A stretch of DNA of 64,000 bases from Plantago major (GCA_026545765.1 CM048841.1:63873354-63937353); one strand, 5' to 3'. Positions 45,480 to 58,036 are shown, counted from the first letter of the stretch. Numbers and translations are program-made. Notes: generated from the sequence alone by a model not told the origin.

Positions 45480-48400
45480 TCAGCTACGCCAAGCGGAAGA
45501 TATTTCCGTCTCTACATCTTCTTCCCACCAGGTGGCATTCTGCATTATAAAGCTCACTAGTGAATACATCATATTGAATTTACTGTGAAGAAAATGAATT
45601 TTAAACAAAAAATAACATGACGAGGAATATGCATGGATAACCCGAGTTATAAGATTTTATACAAAACCTTGTAGCCTCTTCGGAGAAACTGCAGGGAACT
45701 TCCTTCTTCCTCCAGTAGTCCAAGAACTCGTAGCAGTTCTTCCTTTGTCTAACATATCAAAGAAAACAATGTTTTGGCCTAATGTGTATGAAGGGACCAG
45801 AAATTATAAATGGAGTCGTGGAATTTGATGTATATTACTTCTAGCAGAGTGAAACGAGTTGCACTCTCAGCTACACAAGCGAAAGAACCATCTCCTTGCT
45901 TCAACATTACTTGCCAAGGACCTGAATCAGATATGGAGTTAAAATATTGCTTAAATGGTTGTCCAGTCTGGCAAAATCGAACTTGTTCACTGCAAATCTG
46001 ATGCCAGTGAAAAATCTAAAATGACCCATTGAGTTTTAACATTCTATGGACAAGTTAAAACTAGCATTATTTGCTTTTGTTGTTCGATTCTATTCCCATT
46101 AATGTTCACATGTGAGACAGTATATGTCTAATCTAATTCTCCAGCACGATATGACTGGCTTGTAAAAGGAGAACAGAGAAAGGAAGGATTTAAGAAACAC
46201 AGTAAACAATTAGAAACCTTGGGCCTAAAAAATAAACAAATGCTGCTCACCGGGGTATTGGCGAAATAAGGCTCCATCATAGTTCACCAAGAAAGGAGCC
46301 ACTGCAATAGTCTATCAGACATATTACTAATATTTTGTTCCAGCTAACCAGACACTCCTCAAAGAAAATGATCATGGTAATACCTTTGAGTACTCTCTTA
46401 TCCGAATGTAAAAAATCGGAGTGAATTGAGAGAGAAATCGATAATGCAAATCTTTGCTAGGAAATCCTACAAGACCAAGATCAGCACTGCACAAGTGTTT
46501 TAATTTACATCAGAAAAATGTCGAGAATTGTGAATAGCAGTTTAGCAACCAGCAAATATGAAAGACTTACGTACCGTAGCGTATCTAGTTCTAGATTAAA
46601 GAGGACTGTTGGGGTGGAAGAAGCAAAGTTTTCCTGTATTATTCCAAGATGTTTTAGTACTCGTAACAAGATAGGAATCAACACGAACGCTGGTATCTGT
46701 AAATGAGGTAGATAAGCCTCATACTAAACTTCTCAAGATTAGATGTTAGACTGGAGTATTTATCAAATACAGACTCATGCTTCATTCGAGCAACAGATCT
46801 TCATTGAGTTGCTTAGCATCAATATCTGCATGTGTAACCCACAGCCATATCTTCCCCCGACATTCTTCATACTCTTGTGAAATGGCATAAATCCATTCGT
46901 CAACTCCAATCAGGGAACTGGTGAATCTATAGGTCTGCCTCGTACATGGCCAACCATCACGGTTGGTTCTTTTGCATCATATCTTTGATGGATTTGCTAC
47001 ACCTACCATAGCCCAAACATATAAAAAAAAAATTGCCCGAACCCTTTTAATGTTCCATTGAGAGGCACATAATATCACCACACTCATTTCCGGAATCCCG
47101 ATAGTGGCTTTAATAAGGTGTTTATTATTCTGTACCATGTGTAGATGATGGTATTAGTACTAAAATCATGCCGAACTTCTCCTTTAACCATAGTGGGATG
47201 CTAGGACTTGGTACTTCATGTGGTAAACCAAGATGCAAAATTGAGTCCGTAACTACAGATTAACAGATGCCTATCTACAGAATTCCTAACTATCTCAACA
47301 TTCGACATTTCTTATTATTACTTCATCAAAAGGCAAACTCAGCAAAAAAAACAAAAAACAAAAATATTATGTCATTAGCATATCACCAAATTCACCAAAT
47401 AAGCAAATATGCATCCCGATTAGCTATATAATGGATAAATTTGGAAAAAGAAACTGCATTATCAGAAATGTAACTTTGTAGGTAAAGTGATGCAGAAGAA
47501 GATATCATACCACATACTTCTCTATAACAGACAGATCACGTGTACTGCAGTTGATGAAAATATAGAGTGAAGGTGGCTTGTCAGGTTGCCAACGGGCTGC
47601 ATTAAGAATAACATCTTGAACTTAAGCTTTACGAAGATTATCAAATTAAACAGTAACAGAAATTTGCAGACATATTAGTTAAGTGTGTACATTTGTGTGC
47701 CACCATATATGACTAAATTGAGAGGTTTAACCTTACCAGGAATCAAAGAAACTAAGATTAACGAAGGTGAGTGATTATCAAGTTAAGTGAACCAACCTTC
47801 ATTCTCATCCTCAAAATCAAAATCCAGAGTGTTTCTTATGGACTTGAAAAAGTTTGTGACGGGACCACTAGGGACATCATCCAAGGATCCAACGGTTATA
47901 CCATCAGTCTGGAGAGATGAAATACATTACTGAAAAGTTATGTAGAATATAAAGTTTGAAACATATTGAAGTAGAGGCTCCTGGTTATTTTCCATAGGGG
48001 ATCTTTCATCAATGAAGACGCTTATCAAGGGCCGGCGTTCAATGTTCATATATAAAATATTCTCGGCCTCTGCCATGTGAGTCCATATTACTTAATTTTT
48101 CTGAACTCAAGCAATAAATTGCAGCAGAGGGTGATATATCAATGCCTTCTGAATGAAGAACCAGATATTGAGTATTTATACAACTTTATATTAAACATAA
48201 CTTTTATGAGTTACCGAGTCAAAGGCCGCCCTGAAAAGTTCTGATGCCCTGCGCTTTTCTGGCCTATCAGGAAATACCTACAAAACACAGAAATCTCTCT
48301 ATTTTACTACTGAATTGGAATCTTCCAGTAGATTAGTAACAATAATACGAAAAGATATTCTTACAATGCATGCTCTAGTTTCTTGCTTCTCCAGTAGCTT

Positions 48401-49931
48401 TCTTACAACAGCTAGAACAAGTTGAATGTTGGCATCGCTGAAGTCATCTGAGGATCCCTTCAATTTACAAGTTTTGACAATATCATGCGTTTGATCATCA
48501 AACTTAATGGAAAGAATACAGACATGATCATCATGTTCCAGTGATCAAATTTCTCATGCTTGCTTGTAATATTTAAACTATCTGCCGGAATATGATATAA
48601 AAACCAAAATAGTGGAGTAGGAAATCCATTCTGCGAAGAGAGAACAAAAGTAAAAGATTTAAGAAGGTACCTTATAAGAGGAAATGCTGGTGGGCAATGG
48701 ACTAATGATGCACCAAGTGTGTCATGAATCAAGAAGAGAAAGACATATCAGTTTCAGCACAAAGAAGTTATGAAGGATCTTGACCAGCGTAATCCCATAC
48801 CAAATTTGATGCCTCAAGATCACGAATACCTGACTAGTTTCGAGAGTGATGCACTTGGGGTGCTACAATCATCTCGATTTAAAGCAGTAATCATCTAGGA
48901 AGTTTAAAATCAATAAATACATGTTACCTCCCAGTATTATAATATAAAAGGCCAACTTGCGCGCTTAGCTTATTTGGAAGTGCTGGTTTATTCTCTCTAA
49001 TGTTACATAGGACTCTAAACTTATTGCCATTTCTAGTAATCCATCATATATAATTAGCTCTCCAGCATATTTCTTCCAAACATACAGCTCATGTACTTCC
49101 CACAAAACACTAAATAAACGGGTAAATGATCCATTTGAATGGGAAAGTTGAGACTTTGATATGGTATATAGGGGATAATCTACTCCTATTAAATGACAAA
49201 TTTCAAATTTGTTAAATAATGCCAAGATATATAACAAAACTCAACTTCAACTTGAAGAAAAACGAAATCTCCTTTTTTCATATTACGTTTTGTATTAGAT
49301 ATCATCTATAACTTACTTTTCGTTTTCTAGTTGGATTACATAGCTAGTTTATATATTTCTATATAATCCTCTATTGCTTTCTATTTCTTGTACTACTTAC
49401 TTATCAATTGATCATTCATCAATACAATATAGTTTTCTCTCAATCTTTATATTGTAGTAACAAATAACAGCATATAAATGATAATTCCAATTTCCAGCAC
49501 AAAATGCATATGCAATAACATGAACCAATAACAGTCAAGAGCTAAAAAAAAAAAACCACAAGTGAAATCTACACTGAAGAGAAATACATAGGAGAGAATT
49601 ATACGCACGGGAACTCGATTTCGAGTCGGGTTTTTCCATCCTGGAGAGCATAGAAAAGTGAAGTGGCAGCATCGGATACAAGAACCTCATATGACTTGGG
49701 CTTGTACACCGGGACTCCCAGCTTGGGGTCCACTCCAGATTCCGATTTGGTAGCCTTTGCGGTGAGACAGAGCCTCTGCCTTTGGGAATGATAGTGAATT
49801 GTGGCTATGCTTAGTGGTTTAAAGAGAGGGTTGGAAATGGAGAAAGGGGATACAAATGGAGACTTGTAATTCGAAATTTCCACGGAAATTGGAGATGGGG
49901 TTACACTTCTTATGGCCGTAATAGTAGCCAT
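45480..49931 (-). CDS. LPA3: LPA3-like DUF1995 protein, chloroplast photosystem II assembly
   Basis: Twelve exons, all GT-AG: 49609-49931, 48671-48701, 48365-48457, 48215-48277, 47797-47908, 47511-47596, 46575-46633, 46384-46486, 46251-46311, 45839-45921, 45668-45748, 45480-45539. They join in frame to 384 residues. The start at 49931 (MATITAIRS) gives a Ser-rich, acid-poor chloroplast transit peptide; an earlier in-frame ATG at 50075 is less likely. The DUF1995 domain runs from about residue 85 to the end, with family-typical pieces [73 protein letters not shown] and a WWEED C-terminus. In Arabidopsis, LPA3 helps insert CP43 into photosystem II with LPA2 and Alb3; the same role here is inferred from similarity recalled from memory. 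The second exon is only 31 bases. Confidence 0.88.
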
Positions 49932-50289
49932 GAATTGACGACGGTCGGAGTATTCACGGTGGTGGTCGTCAGTGTGTGGAGGGAAAGATAACGGTTGGAA
50001 TGTAAGGTTGGTTGTGAAGCTTGATGAAGTACCAGGAGTGTTCACGATGGTTTTTCGTGTTGTACAGTACAACATTTACAACATAGTGCAGCATGCGGTA
50101 GGGAAGATGAATAGCGTGCGGTTGTCGTGCCATGACTGCGGGTCGTGCCCCTCATCATGTGATTATTTGTGTAATTTGTTAACGTAACGTCTAAACTTAA
50201 GTATAGATCAAGCCACTCAATACAAATATTCCAAATCAAATGGTTACTACAAACGAAGTTTTCTGCTGGAAGAATCCACTTACAATTAA
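49932..50289. other. Upstream region of LPA3
   Basis: Presumed promoter and 5' leader of LPA3 on the minus strand. No convincing core promoter element was identified and no gene lies here. Confidence 0.4.
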
Positions 50290-50554
50290 CTTTCCTTTCG
50301 TAGTACCCTACCCCAGGGGAATTCGAATCCCCGCTGCCTCCTTGAAAGAGAGATGGTTCTTGCTTGGTTGCTGATCAGGGCAAAGGACTTCAATGTCTTT
50401 CTTTGTATTGATAATGATCCAAGCAACCACAACAACATTAATTTGTTGAGTAGAATTGCTTTAAGGCTGAAAAATCTCTTAGCAAACTCGTAGTTATATT
50501 CCCAATTTACACTAAAGACAAGGTGATAAAAGGCTTCTTCCTCAATACCACATA

Positions 50555-50775
50555 CTCCCTCTGTCCCAATTTCATTTACCCGTATTCCATTTTAGTTTGT
50601 TCCAAATTAAATTACCCATTCCTTTAATGAAAAATCTATCTCCTACTTTATTCACTATCTGTCATACTTTATTCACTATTTCTCATACTTTATTCAATCT
50701 CTTTCCTATCTTCTACTTTATTTTTCTTAAAAATTGTGTTCGGCCCGTGGGTAATTGAAACCGGGACGGAGGGAG
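50555..50775. mobile_element. Stowaway MITE inside the antisense LINE
   Basis: 221 bp, CTCCCTCTGTCCCAATTTCA to ccgggacggagggag, with TA on both sides (50553-50554 and 50776-50777). Removing it with one TA restores a continuous LINE reading frame through TCKLCGIEEE, which marks the insertion point exactly. Confidence 0.92.
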
Positions 50776-51380
50776 TAGTTTACAAGTAGGATAATCTAAT
50801 CTACCTTGTTCAAACATTGCACTTGCAGTAGTATGCTTATTCTGTATAGCTAACTAGACAAAGAACTTTATCTTAGATAGCACTTTAAAGTTCCAAATTC
50901 TTTGTGAAGGTAAAGAAGGTATCCCATCAGTTTGAGATATAAGCACATTATAAACATACTTGATGGAGAAATGTCCATTATGAGTATGAGGATATATAAT
51001 TCTATCTTCCCCATGAACTTCAGGAATGTGAAGACCTTAAATTTCTAAATCAATATCACTAGGGAGAAATTCAACAAGTTTTCCATATCCCAGTTTCCAT
51101 TATTGATATAATTAGCCACAGGGGTAAAGTCCCTAGGTATAATGACATAGTCTCTTAGTCTTTTAGTTGGGAGCCAGATGTCATTCCAGAAATCAATTTT
51201 TGTTTCATTACCTAACGGTCATCCTATGGGGTCTTTAACAAGTTTTTTCTTTCTAACCAAAGGTTTCCAGAACCAACTGTGGTGAGCCGCTTCTTTAGTT
51301 TCACAAAAGCTGGTATCAGGATAGTACTTCTGTTTATAAACCTTTGCTGAAAGTGATATAGAATTTGTTCTAGGGTTGTT

Positions 51381-52622
51381 CTCCGGCAACGGCGCTAAAT
51401 TTTGATGCGCTTAAAATTAATACTTATAAAAACACAAGTAGTAAAGCAATTGTTATAGACAAACAAGGCTTAAACCACATGGTCGTTCTCTCGAGGAATT
51501 GATTAAGCTAGTTCTACTGAATAGACTCGCGTGTGTTTGTTATTAACAAATAGTGTGGATAGTTGATACTTCAGTCCTAGAATAAATTCTAACATGCACA
51601 AGACGAGGTAAAACCCTAAGTCATGCAATTCTACAAACAACGAAGCTAGATAAATCCATTCAAAAGTGTGTTGATACGATACGAACCAGATAAGGATGCA
51701 CTATGCGCAGTTCATCACTCTTGCTATTGTGAGTATAACCAAATACGGATAATAAGTACGGATAATCTACACTAGTTTGCTTATACGATATGAACCAATT
51801 AAGGATGCACTATGCGCAGCTCACAAACAATCGTGCAATTACACGGATACTATCTAATGGATGATAAATAAGTCACAAATCACAACCGATACATCAAGAT
51901 TCAGTAATCAGAGGTAACAACCTGTCACGTACAAGCTAAATAGTAGTTGCACTTGCACGATTGATACCTGGATACTTCAGTGACAAGGGATCGTCTGAAA
52001 GGAAATAATGCTTCTATTGATTGAGAGATTGAATCTCTAGAGTGTTTACAATGCTTGAAATTGAGAGAATATAGATTAGGAAGGTCTGAAAATAAATGAA
52101 AAACGAGTTACAAGTGCCCTATTTATAGAACCAAGGAAGTGCAAATTCAAAATTATGAGAAAAAACTGCCAGAAATCATGGTTTGAACAGGTCTCACCAC
52201 GGTGAAGGTGATGCTCACCACGGTCACCTACTCTTCCCATTTCTCTGGCATGTTTTGACCGCGGTGAGCCCATTTTCATAATGGCTCACCGTGGTGAGCT
52301 CCCCCCCCGGAAAAGAGTTGGTTTTCCTCACTTTCTCCTCATTTGACTCCCTTTTCTCAACCTCCTTGTCACCTCTTTGGAGTAGTGGCCCACTATTAGC
52401 CTTGTGTGCTTCTAGAAGCTTTGAATGAACTTCGATCGAGCTTCAAGTCGCATACGCTCCTCCAAGTCCTTGCCTTTTTACCTAAAAACACCTAAAAAAG
52501 TACAAAAACACAAAAGACACCCAAACGTAAAAAAAATCACCAAAAATACTAATAAAAGACTAAATGACTTAACAAAATACTGTAAAAAGGACTAAAAAAG
52601 GCATTAAAATAACGACTCATCA
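51381..52622 (-). mobile_element. Antisense Athila-like LTR with attached primer-binding site
   Basis: On the minus strand the LTR (52622 to 51403) starts TGATGAGTCGTTATT and ends GCGCATCA. It is followed by agcgccgttgccggag (51396-51381), an Athila/Tat-type primer-binding site with small changes. The start resembles that of element B. LINE sequence resumes at about 51365, so nearly all of the interior and the second LTR are gone. A palindrome cluster (52191-52306) lies upstream of a TATA-like tttatag (52122-52128, minus strand). Confidence 0.82.
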
Positions 52623-53412
52623 AAACACTCCCATTTCACATTATGGGAGTTTTTAGAGTTAGGAGAGGGGTTCCATATTTTTTTTCCTTTTTATTAGGGA
52701 GTCAATTCTTTGGGTGCAAGTTACATGGATATGAGTGGTAGCCATGGCATAGCTAGGGATAATATTAGTAACATTTATAATAAACATTGTTCTTCCAACA
52801 TAAGATACAAATTTACTATACCACTTATTAATTCTATTAGAAACCTTGTCAACTATGCTATCAAATAAATCAACTTTCTTTCTCCATATAATGAAAGACA
52901 TCTTCAAATACTTATCTTTCCTTTTATTGGGGTAACATTTAACTACGGGATAATCTCTTGTTTAAGATGAATAAGAGTGTTGGGTGAGAATAAAACTCTG
53001 GACATATTGGCTGACCAACAACCTTAGCATAATCTATTAAACAAGACTTGAGATTTTGAACTTTCTTCCTATTAGCTTTGTAGAAGATCATGTAGTCATC
53101 TGCAAAACAATGAATAGGAATAGGACAACCAGTTGGACAGGTGTTGGTCCCTTAACAACAAGGTAAGTCTAGAGGCGGAGGGAGTGAATAGACTTAAAAA
53201 CTTTTCATGCCTAACCATTTTTCTCAGCAAGCACAAAGGTTGTTGATACTTATATTCAGAGTGCGGAAGACTTTAGTTAAGTGTTGTGCAGCTTCAAAAT
53301 GCAGTTTGATAGATATATAGACAAGTAGCTCGCTGAAAGTAAGTGTCGAAAGTTAATACACAAGTTTATAGTGGTATCTGAAGGTGGTGTAATTCTTCAA
53401 CTAATCCACTTC

Positions 53413-54689
53413 CACTACAAAATCGTTCAGAAGCGACGGATAGATCCGTCGCATAAAGATTCATCCGCCGCCTCTGGCGACGGATCGGGCGACGGATAGA
53501 AAATCCGTCGCCCCCCTGGAGCTGTGGCGACGGATAACAATCCGTCGTCCAATTCGCGACGGATTGGACGACGGATTGACCATTTTTTTTTTTTTAAATT
53601 GATAATGGGGCGACGGATAGATTCTATCCGTCGCCCCACGTGGCGACGGATAGATCTATCCGTCGCCCCATTTCTATTTTTTTTTTTTAAAATAAAATCC
53701 AGATTCAATTTTTATATTCAGATACGGATTAATTCAGATTCAATTTGTATTCAGATACTTAGATACTGATTTGTATTCAGATATTAATGTATTCGAATTT
53801 TTATATTCAGTATCCAATTTGTATTAAATGCAGTGCGGTGGTGGTGGGAGGAGAAAGGTGGTGGCAAAAGTGGTGGCAGGGTGGTGGTGGCGCGGTGGTG
53901 GTGGGAGGAGGAAAGGTGGTGGTGGTGGAGGAGAGAGGTGGTGGTGGTGGTGGTGGAGATGGTGGTGGTGGGAGGAGAGAGGTGGTGGTGGTGCGGTGGT
54001 GGAGATGGTGGTGGTGGAGATGGTGGTGTCGGTGGTGGTGGGAGGAGAGAGGTGGTGGAGATGGTGGTGGTGGTGGTGGGAGGAGAGAGGTGGTGGTGCG
54101 GTGGTGGAGATGGTGGTGGTGCGGTGGTGGTGGGAGGAGAGAGGTGGTGGTGGTGGTGGTGGAGATGGTGGTGGGAGGAGAGAGGTGGTGGTGGAGATGG
54201 TGGTGGAGGAGGTGGTGGTGGAGGAGGTGGTGGAGGATGGGGGTGGAGGAGGTGGTGGTGGATGGTGGTGGTGGAGGAGAAACGTGGTGGATGGTGAAAG
54301 GGGGTGGTGGGAGTAGGTGGCGAGGTGAAATGGTGGAGAAGTGGGGGAGGAAAGGAGGTGGTGGAGGAGATATATGGTTTTTTTTTTAGGCTTTAGTCGC
54401 TAACTTTTTTTTTTTTTTTATAGCGACGGATAGATCTATCTGTCATATAGCTATATAGATCTATCCGTCAAGAGTTTATTTTGACGGATAGATCTATCCG
54501 TCGCTAAATTTTTTTTTTTTTAAATCTTGGTCAACGCTCAGAAGCGACGGATAAACTTATCCGCTACATGAGCGATTTAAGTTTATCTGTCAAGAACGGG
54601 CGACGGATAGAATCCGCCTGCTTGGCGATCCGTCATAGGCTTACGGATAAAATCCGCCTTTCCGTCCCTGCCATGTAATTCTTGTAGTG
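53413..54689. mobile_element. 1.3-kb non-autonomous CACTA element
   Basis: Starts CACTACAAAATCG and ends AATTCTTGTAGTG. Palindromic gcgacggata repeats fill 53432-53680 and 54420-54665, and the centre is a GGT/GGA minisatellite (53836-54368). It is the same family as 31345-32344. The flanking triplets (ttc and cct) do not match, so the target duplication has mutated or the right junction has been altered. Confidence 0.88.
53836..54368 (+). repeat. G-rich GGT/GGA minisatellite in the second small CACTA
   Basis: About 530 bases of ggtggtgg(a/t)g(a/g) variants, including recurring ggtgggaggagagaggtggtgg blocks of variable spacing. The overlapping ORFs of 150-200 codons in three frames are artefacts of the repeat. 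Confidence 0.9.
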
Positions 54690-55300
54690 CCTCTTTCTCA
54701 GGACTTGAAATCACTAAGACAAAAGGTTGAGTTCCATTACAAAATTATATACTTAGCTAAATCCCTTTAAGCCCCAAGTTCCCAACTTTAGTAACCTTGA
54801 ACTTTTTCTTTGACTTTCTAAGCCAAAATTCTCCGGTTCCTCCAAGGGGTTTTCCTTAGGTTCCCAAAATAAGTAATTCCTCCCTTCTTCTTTAGAACGC
54901 CAGTTTGCTTTGCTTGTTTATAGTGGTTTTGTCAAGGAAGTGAACACTTAGGTAACAATATTTAAGTTATTTTAGTGAATAAGAAACTCAACCAATGTTC
55001 TTATGTTTCATGGACTTGGTGTTTTATTCTGAAAAAACACGACTTGTTCTTGTTCAGAAGAAAGAACTTATAGTCGCAACTTAAAAGCTTGTTCTACTTC
55101 TTCACAAGTAGCTTCGCAAAACTTTAAGTCTTGAGGAGTGTTTTAGGAACTTAGAAAACTTGAGATAATTTTGATTGCAATAGCTAGCTCAAATGCTCAA
55201 TTGTTGGTGTTCAATGTGTGTTTTTCAAGTTCTAAGTGTTCGTATTTATAAGCACAAATAGTTCCGTTTGAATATTGAATTCGTTAGACTATAATTCAAA

Positions 55301-56064
55301 CTTAGAGCTAAATGTTTCTACAAATCATACAAAATTTGTATGATTTGTACCATTTGTATTACAAATGGTACAATACTTTTTGTATCTTAGTGAGAATGCT
55401 GAAGTCTTTCCCTCAGAGAGTACAAATAGTGCATTTAATGCATTGCACTTGTTTTCCCCTTTATTCAACGAATAGAAAGATACTCATAAAGTGTTGATTA
55501 AGCTTTATCCTCTTTCAGCAAGCCTTTGTCATCAACAATCTAGTTATCAACATAACCTACTCTGTCTTTCAGATTTTCAATTATACTTAGAAGCTTTTTG
55601 ACTATAGATTTTTGAGTAAATTTCATCTTTTACCATATACCTTCAGAAACATATGGACTAAGAGTACTCTATACTTGTTGAACTAAATAGACATCTGAAA
55701 GTGCAGGTGTTATAAAAGGGTGTTCACAACACTAGCCGATAACACTTTGCTTCTGCACTTTTGTTCTTTATATATCTTTAGTTTATATTTTGTCATTATC
55801 ACCAGGAAATCTATAGGTGGAGGTTGTGTTACGAGTGTAGTGTGGACCTAAGTTTAGTGGTAATCATAGCGAACATGTTTGCTAAAATTCATGGTAATTA
55901 CATTTCCGGGTGCAGCCAATTGCAAAAACATCGTACAAGTTACATTTAAGTAACTGGCTCATTTAACCATCTGTTGCAAAAATTAACCCGACGAATTCTA
56001 AAATCACTTAAAAAGTAAAAGTAAAATAAAATAAAATAACGTAAATTAAAATAGAACTAGCACT
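55301..56064. other. Region between the copia LTR and the HLS1-like gene, with twin hairpins
   Basis: Bases 55318-55348 form a near-perfect palindrome (acaaatcatacaaa with its complement), directly followed by another (accatttgt att acaaatggt, about 55348-55368). The rest is AT-rich; it may include the true right end of the copia LTR and the 3' untranslated region of the acetyltransferase gene. No gene is supported. Confidence 0.55.
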
Positions 56065-57904
56065 TCACAAATCGCGCGGATCAACGAATATGATAGGAGA
56101 CTTTATTCTATTTGTAACCCAATCTTCATCAAAGCTTTTAGTATTCTCCTCTCCAAGTCTTTTGATGCACCAAATGTCTTCATCCCACGAAAACTTCTTC
56201 CAATGTGGAACTGCCTCTCTTACAGGATCCCTCTGCCCTACCTCAGCCACCAATACTTTACAATCCGCGTCATCTCTAGCCAAATTATGTGCAAACTTAC
56301 ATAGATTCTTCATCAACCGCGAACCATCCTTACCTTTCATGTGAAGTCCATACAAGAAATAGAACCCAAAAGTCTTAAATATGTTTGGAAACGATGGAAC
56401 TTTGAGCCATGGTACCATTGCATCAAGGACACGTGTCCCTAGGCATGCGGCGTGTTTCAATGCCGACACACCCTTCACTTTTAGCCTAAAAACTTCCTTA
56501 GTGTCCCATACACTAAGTATTGCGAAAGACTCTGGTAAATCATAGGCTCTCGTGTTCCAATTATGGAGGGAGTTCTTTGGTAAGGCAATGAATGTACCCA
56601 AATTGAGTTTGTTGTTTAGTAGGCGGTCGACATCTTTGGGAAAGAACTCTGAATTTGAAAATATGTGACGGTATATTGTAGCAGCTGACTCGGGAGATAT
56701 ACGGAGTATGGAAATATCAGATGAGAGTGGTTTGTAGTGAAGGTGAACGGGTTGTACTAGTACTGTGGGGTTTCGGAACTTTTGGTAATTGCACTTTTGA
56801 GTAAAGAGGTTTAAAGAAGGACGATTGCTGCATTCCGTGGCCATGTAAGCGAATTCGGCTCCATTTTGTTTACTCCAATTTTCCAATTCTTGAACAAGTT
56901 TAGTTGCTATTCCGAGCCGCCTGCAAAATAATACAAGTGCGAGGTAAGCGGTAGGAAAATTAGAATATATCTTTCGCGTAACTTGTCAAGTAGCTAGCTC
57001 ATGAACAACCGCCTAAACGTTTTCACAGCAGACTTATATTGGTCAAATTGTCAAATAAACTCATGGAAATTAAACAACAGCTCAGGGTAGATTACTAAAC
57101 ACTTTTCCTAGAAACTATTTGTTGAACAATATAAAAGGGGAAGTGCAATTGTTTATTATATAATGCATGCAACATTGAAAAATAGAAGAAATCATGAGAG
57201 ATTACTTTACCAAGATCTAGGAGTATATATGCTTATATTATCATAATCATAATCCAAATCTAAAATACTGTACGGAATATGTTCTTCAGATAACATAACT
57301 CAAATGATTAGCATTTGCAAGCAATTCATAGAGAGGCATCACATACAAAAATTGAAGTACCTGTGAGTGAAGGAAACTCTTAGTCCAAGAAAATAAGCCA
57401 AGTGTACATAAACCGGTTCATCAATAATTGGGACAGTTTTTCCACTTGTAACCGTTTTTATGCAACCTCTGATAACTCCCACAATGTCCCCTCCACTTCC
57501 ATATTCAGCCACCTGTTCAAACCATGAAAAGTTTCAATCTACACGAATGTGATTTATCGTATTGTATAGATAAGTTCTAATTTAGACATCGCTATATCTT
57601 AAAAAAGGTTAGAACTTTCATTTAGATATAACGATATTGTATGTTTGATGGTGAATTTAATACATGTTATATGGAATGCATAAGAAATGAGTCTAACCAG
57701 CATGACATGGGACACGAAATTCCGGACACGAGCAACAGGGTCGCCCATAAGGTCCGTGATGAGTGCCAGTTCACCCGGTTGGCCCACTTCGCACCGCCTC
57801 TCTAGCTCCTCCACGGCCATCTTGTCGTGCAACTCATCGTACTCTCTAACCACCACTGCCGGTGGCTTCGGAAATTTCTCAGCCGCTATTTTCTTCAAGA
57901 ACAT
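56065..57904 (-). CDS. HOOKLESS1-like GNAT N-acetyltransferase
   Basis: Three exons, 57698-57904, 57361-57512 and 56065-56920, with GT-AG introns of 185 and 440 bases, join in frame to 404 residues; Arabidopsis HLS1 is about the same length. Family-typical pieces: VVVREYDELHDKMAVEELERRCEVG near the N-terminus; VGVIRGCIKTV and YFLGLRVSFTHRRLGIA (R-x-x-G-x-A, the acetyl-CoA loop, about 120-125); GAEFAYMATE; NLFTQKCNYQKFR; the C-terminal FFPKDVDRLLNNKLNLGTF; and an end in IFVDPRDL. HLS1 is needed for the apical hook of dark-grown seedlings and links ethylene, auxin and light signals, acting in the nucleus as a histone acetyltransferase. Which HLS1 paralogue this is cannot be told. About 15-20 residues precede the usual VVREYD start. 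Confidence 0.9.
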
Positions 57905-58036
57905 GTTTGTTTTTTGTTTCTTAATGTAGGTGAGTTAAGTTATAGCAGAGAGTGGATAAACCCACGTCTGAGGTTTTGCTTTGGGTTCTGACGTTCTGTT
58001 GTTTTTCTCTAAACTTCCACATCCAAACAATTCTTC

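Larger units (their letters stand above)
50290..53141 (-). pseudogene. Second LINE ORF2 remnant, antisense, cut by three insertions
   Basis: On the minus strand: reverse transcriptase with FADDYMIFYKAN (about 53095-53060) and a VSNRINKWYSKFVSYVGR segment (about 52850-52795), ending near 52625; the post-RT region AKVYKQKYYPDTSF ... SWFWKPL (about 51350-51270) and IDFWNDIWLP; and then a zinc-binding region with TCKLC and EEEAFYHLVF. The pieces are separated by an Athila-like LTR (51381-52622) and by a Stowaway MITE (50555-50775). The right end is cut by the copia-like LTR at 53142. Stops and shifts show it is dead. It differs enough in sequence from the LINE at 37940 to be a separate lineage or an old copy. 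Confidence 0.82.
53142..55300 (-). repeat. Antisense copia-like LTR, copy 2, with a CACTA insertion
   Basis: Starts tgttggtcccttaac (minus-strand 3' end gggaccaaca), followed by a ctagaggcggagggagtgaat segment, the complement of the attcaccccc..ctctag motif at copia LTR ends. It aligns with 31089-33070 outside the insertions. The left edge cuts into the LINE. The right limit given is where similarity to copy 1 fades; the true end may lie up to about 55735. No target duplication was confirmed. Confidence 0.7.

Noticed and set aside
50300-50345. Antisense ggcagcggggattcgaattcccc resembling a tRNA T-arm
   Set aside because: No D-arm or anticodon arm at the right distance; it falls within the LINE remnant flank.
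53787-54389. Three overlapping ORFs of 154-200 codons
   Set aside because: Same reason: the G-rich minisatellite of the second small CACTA, with no start context or domain.
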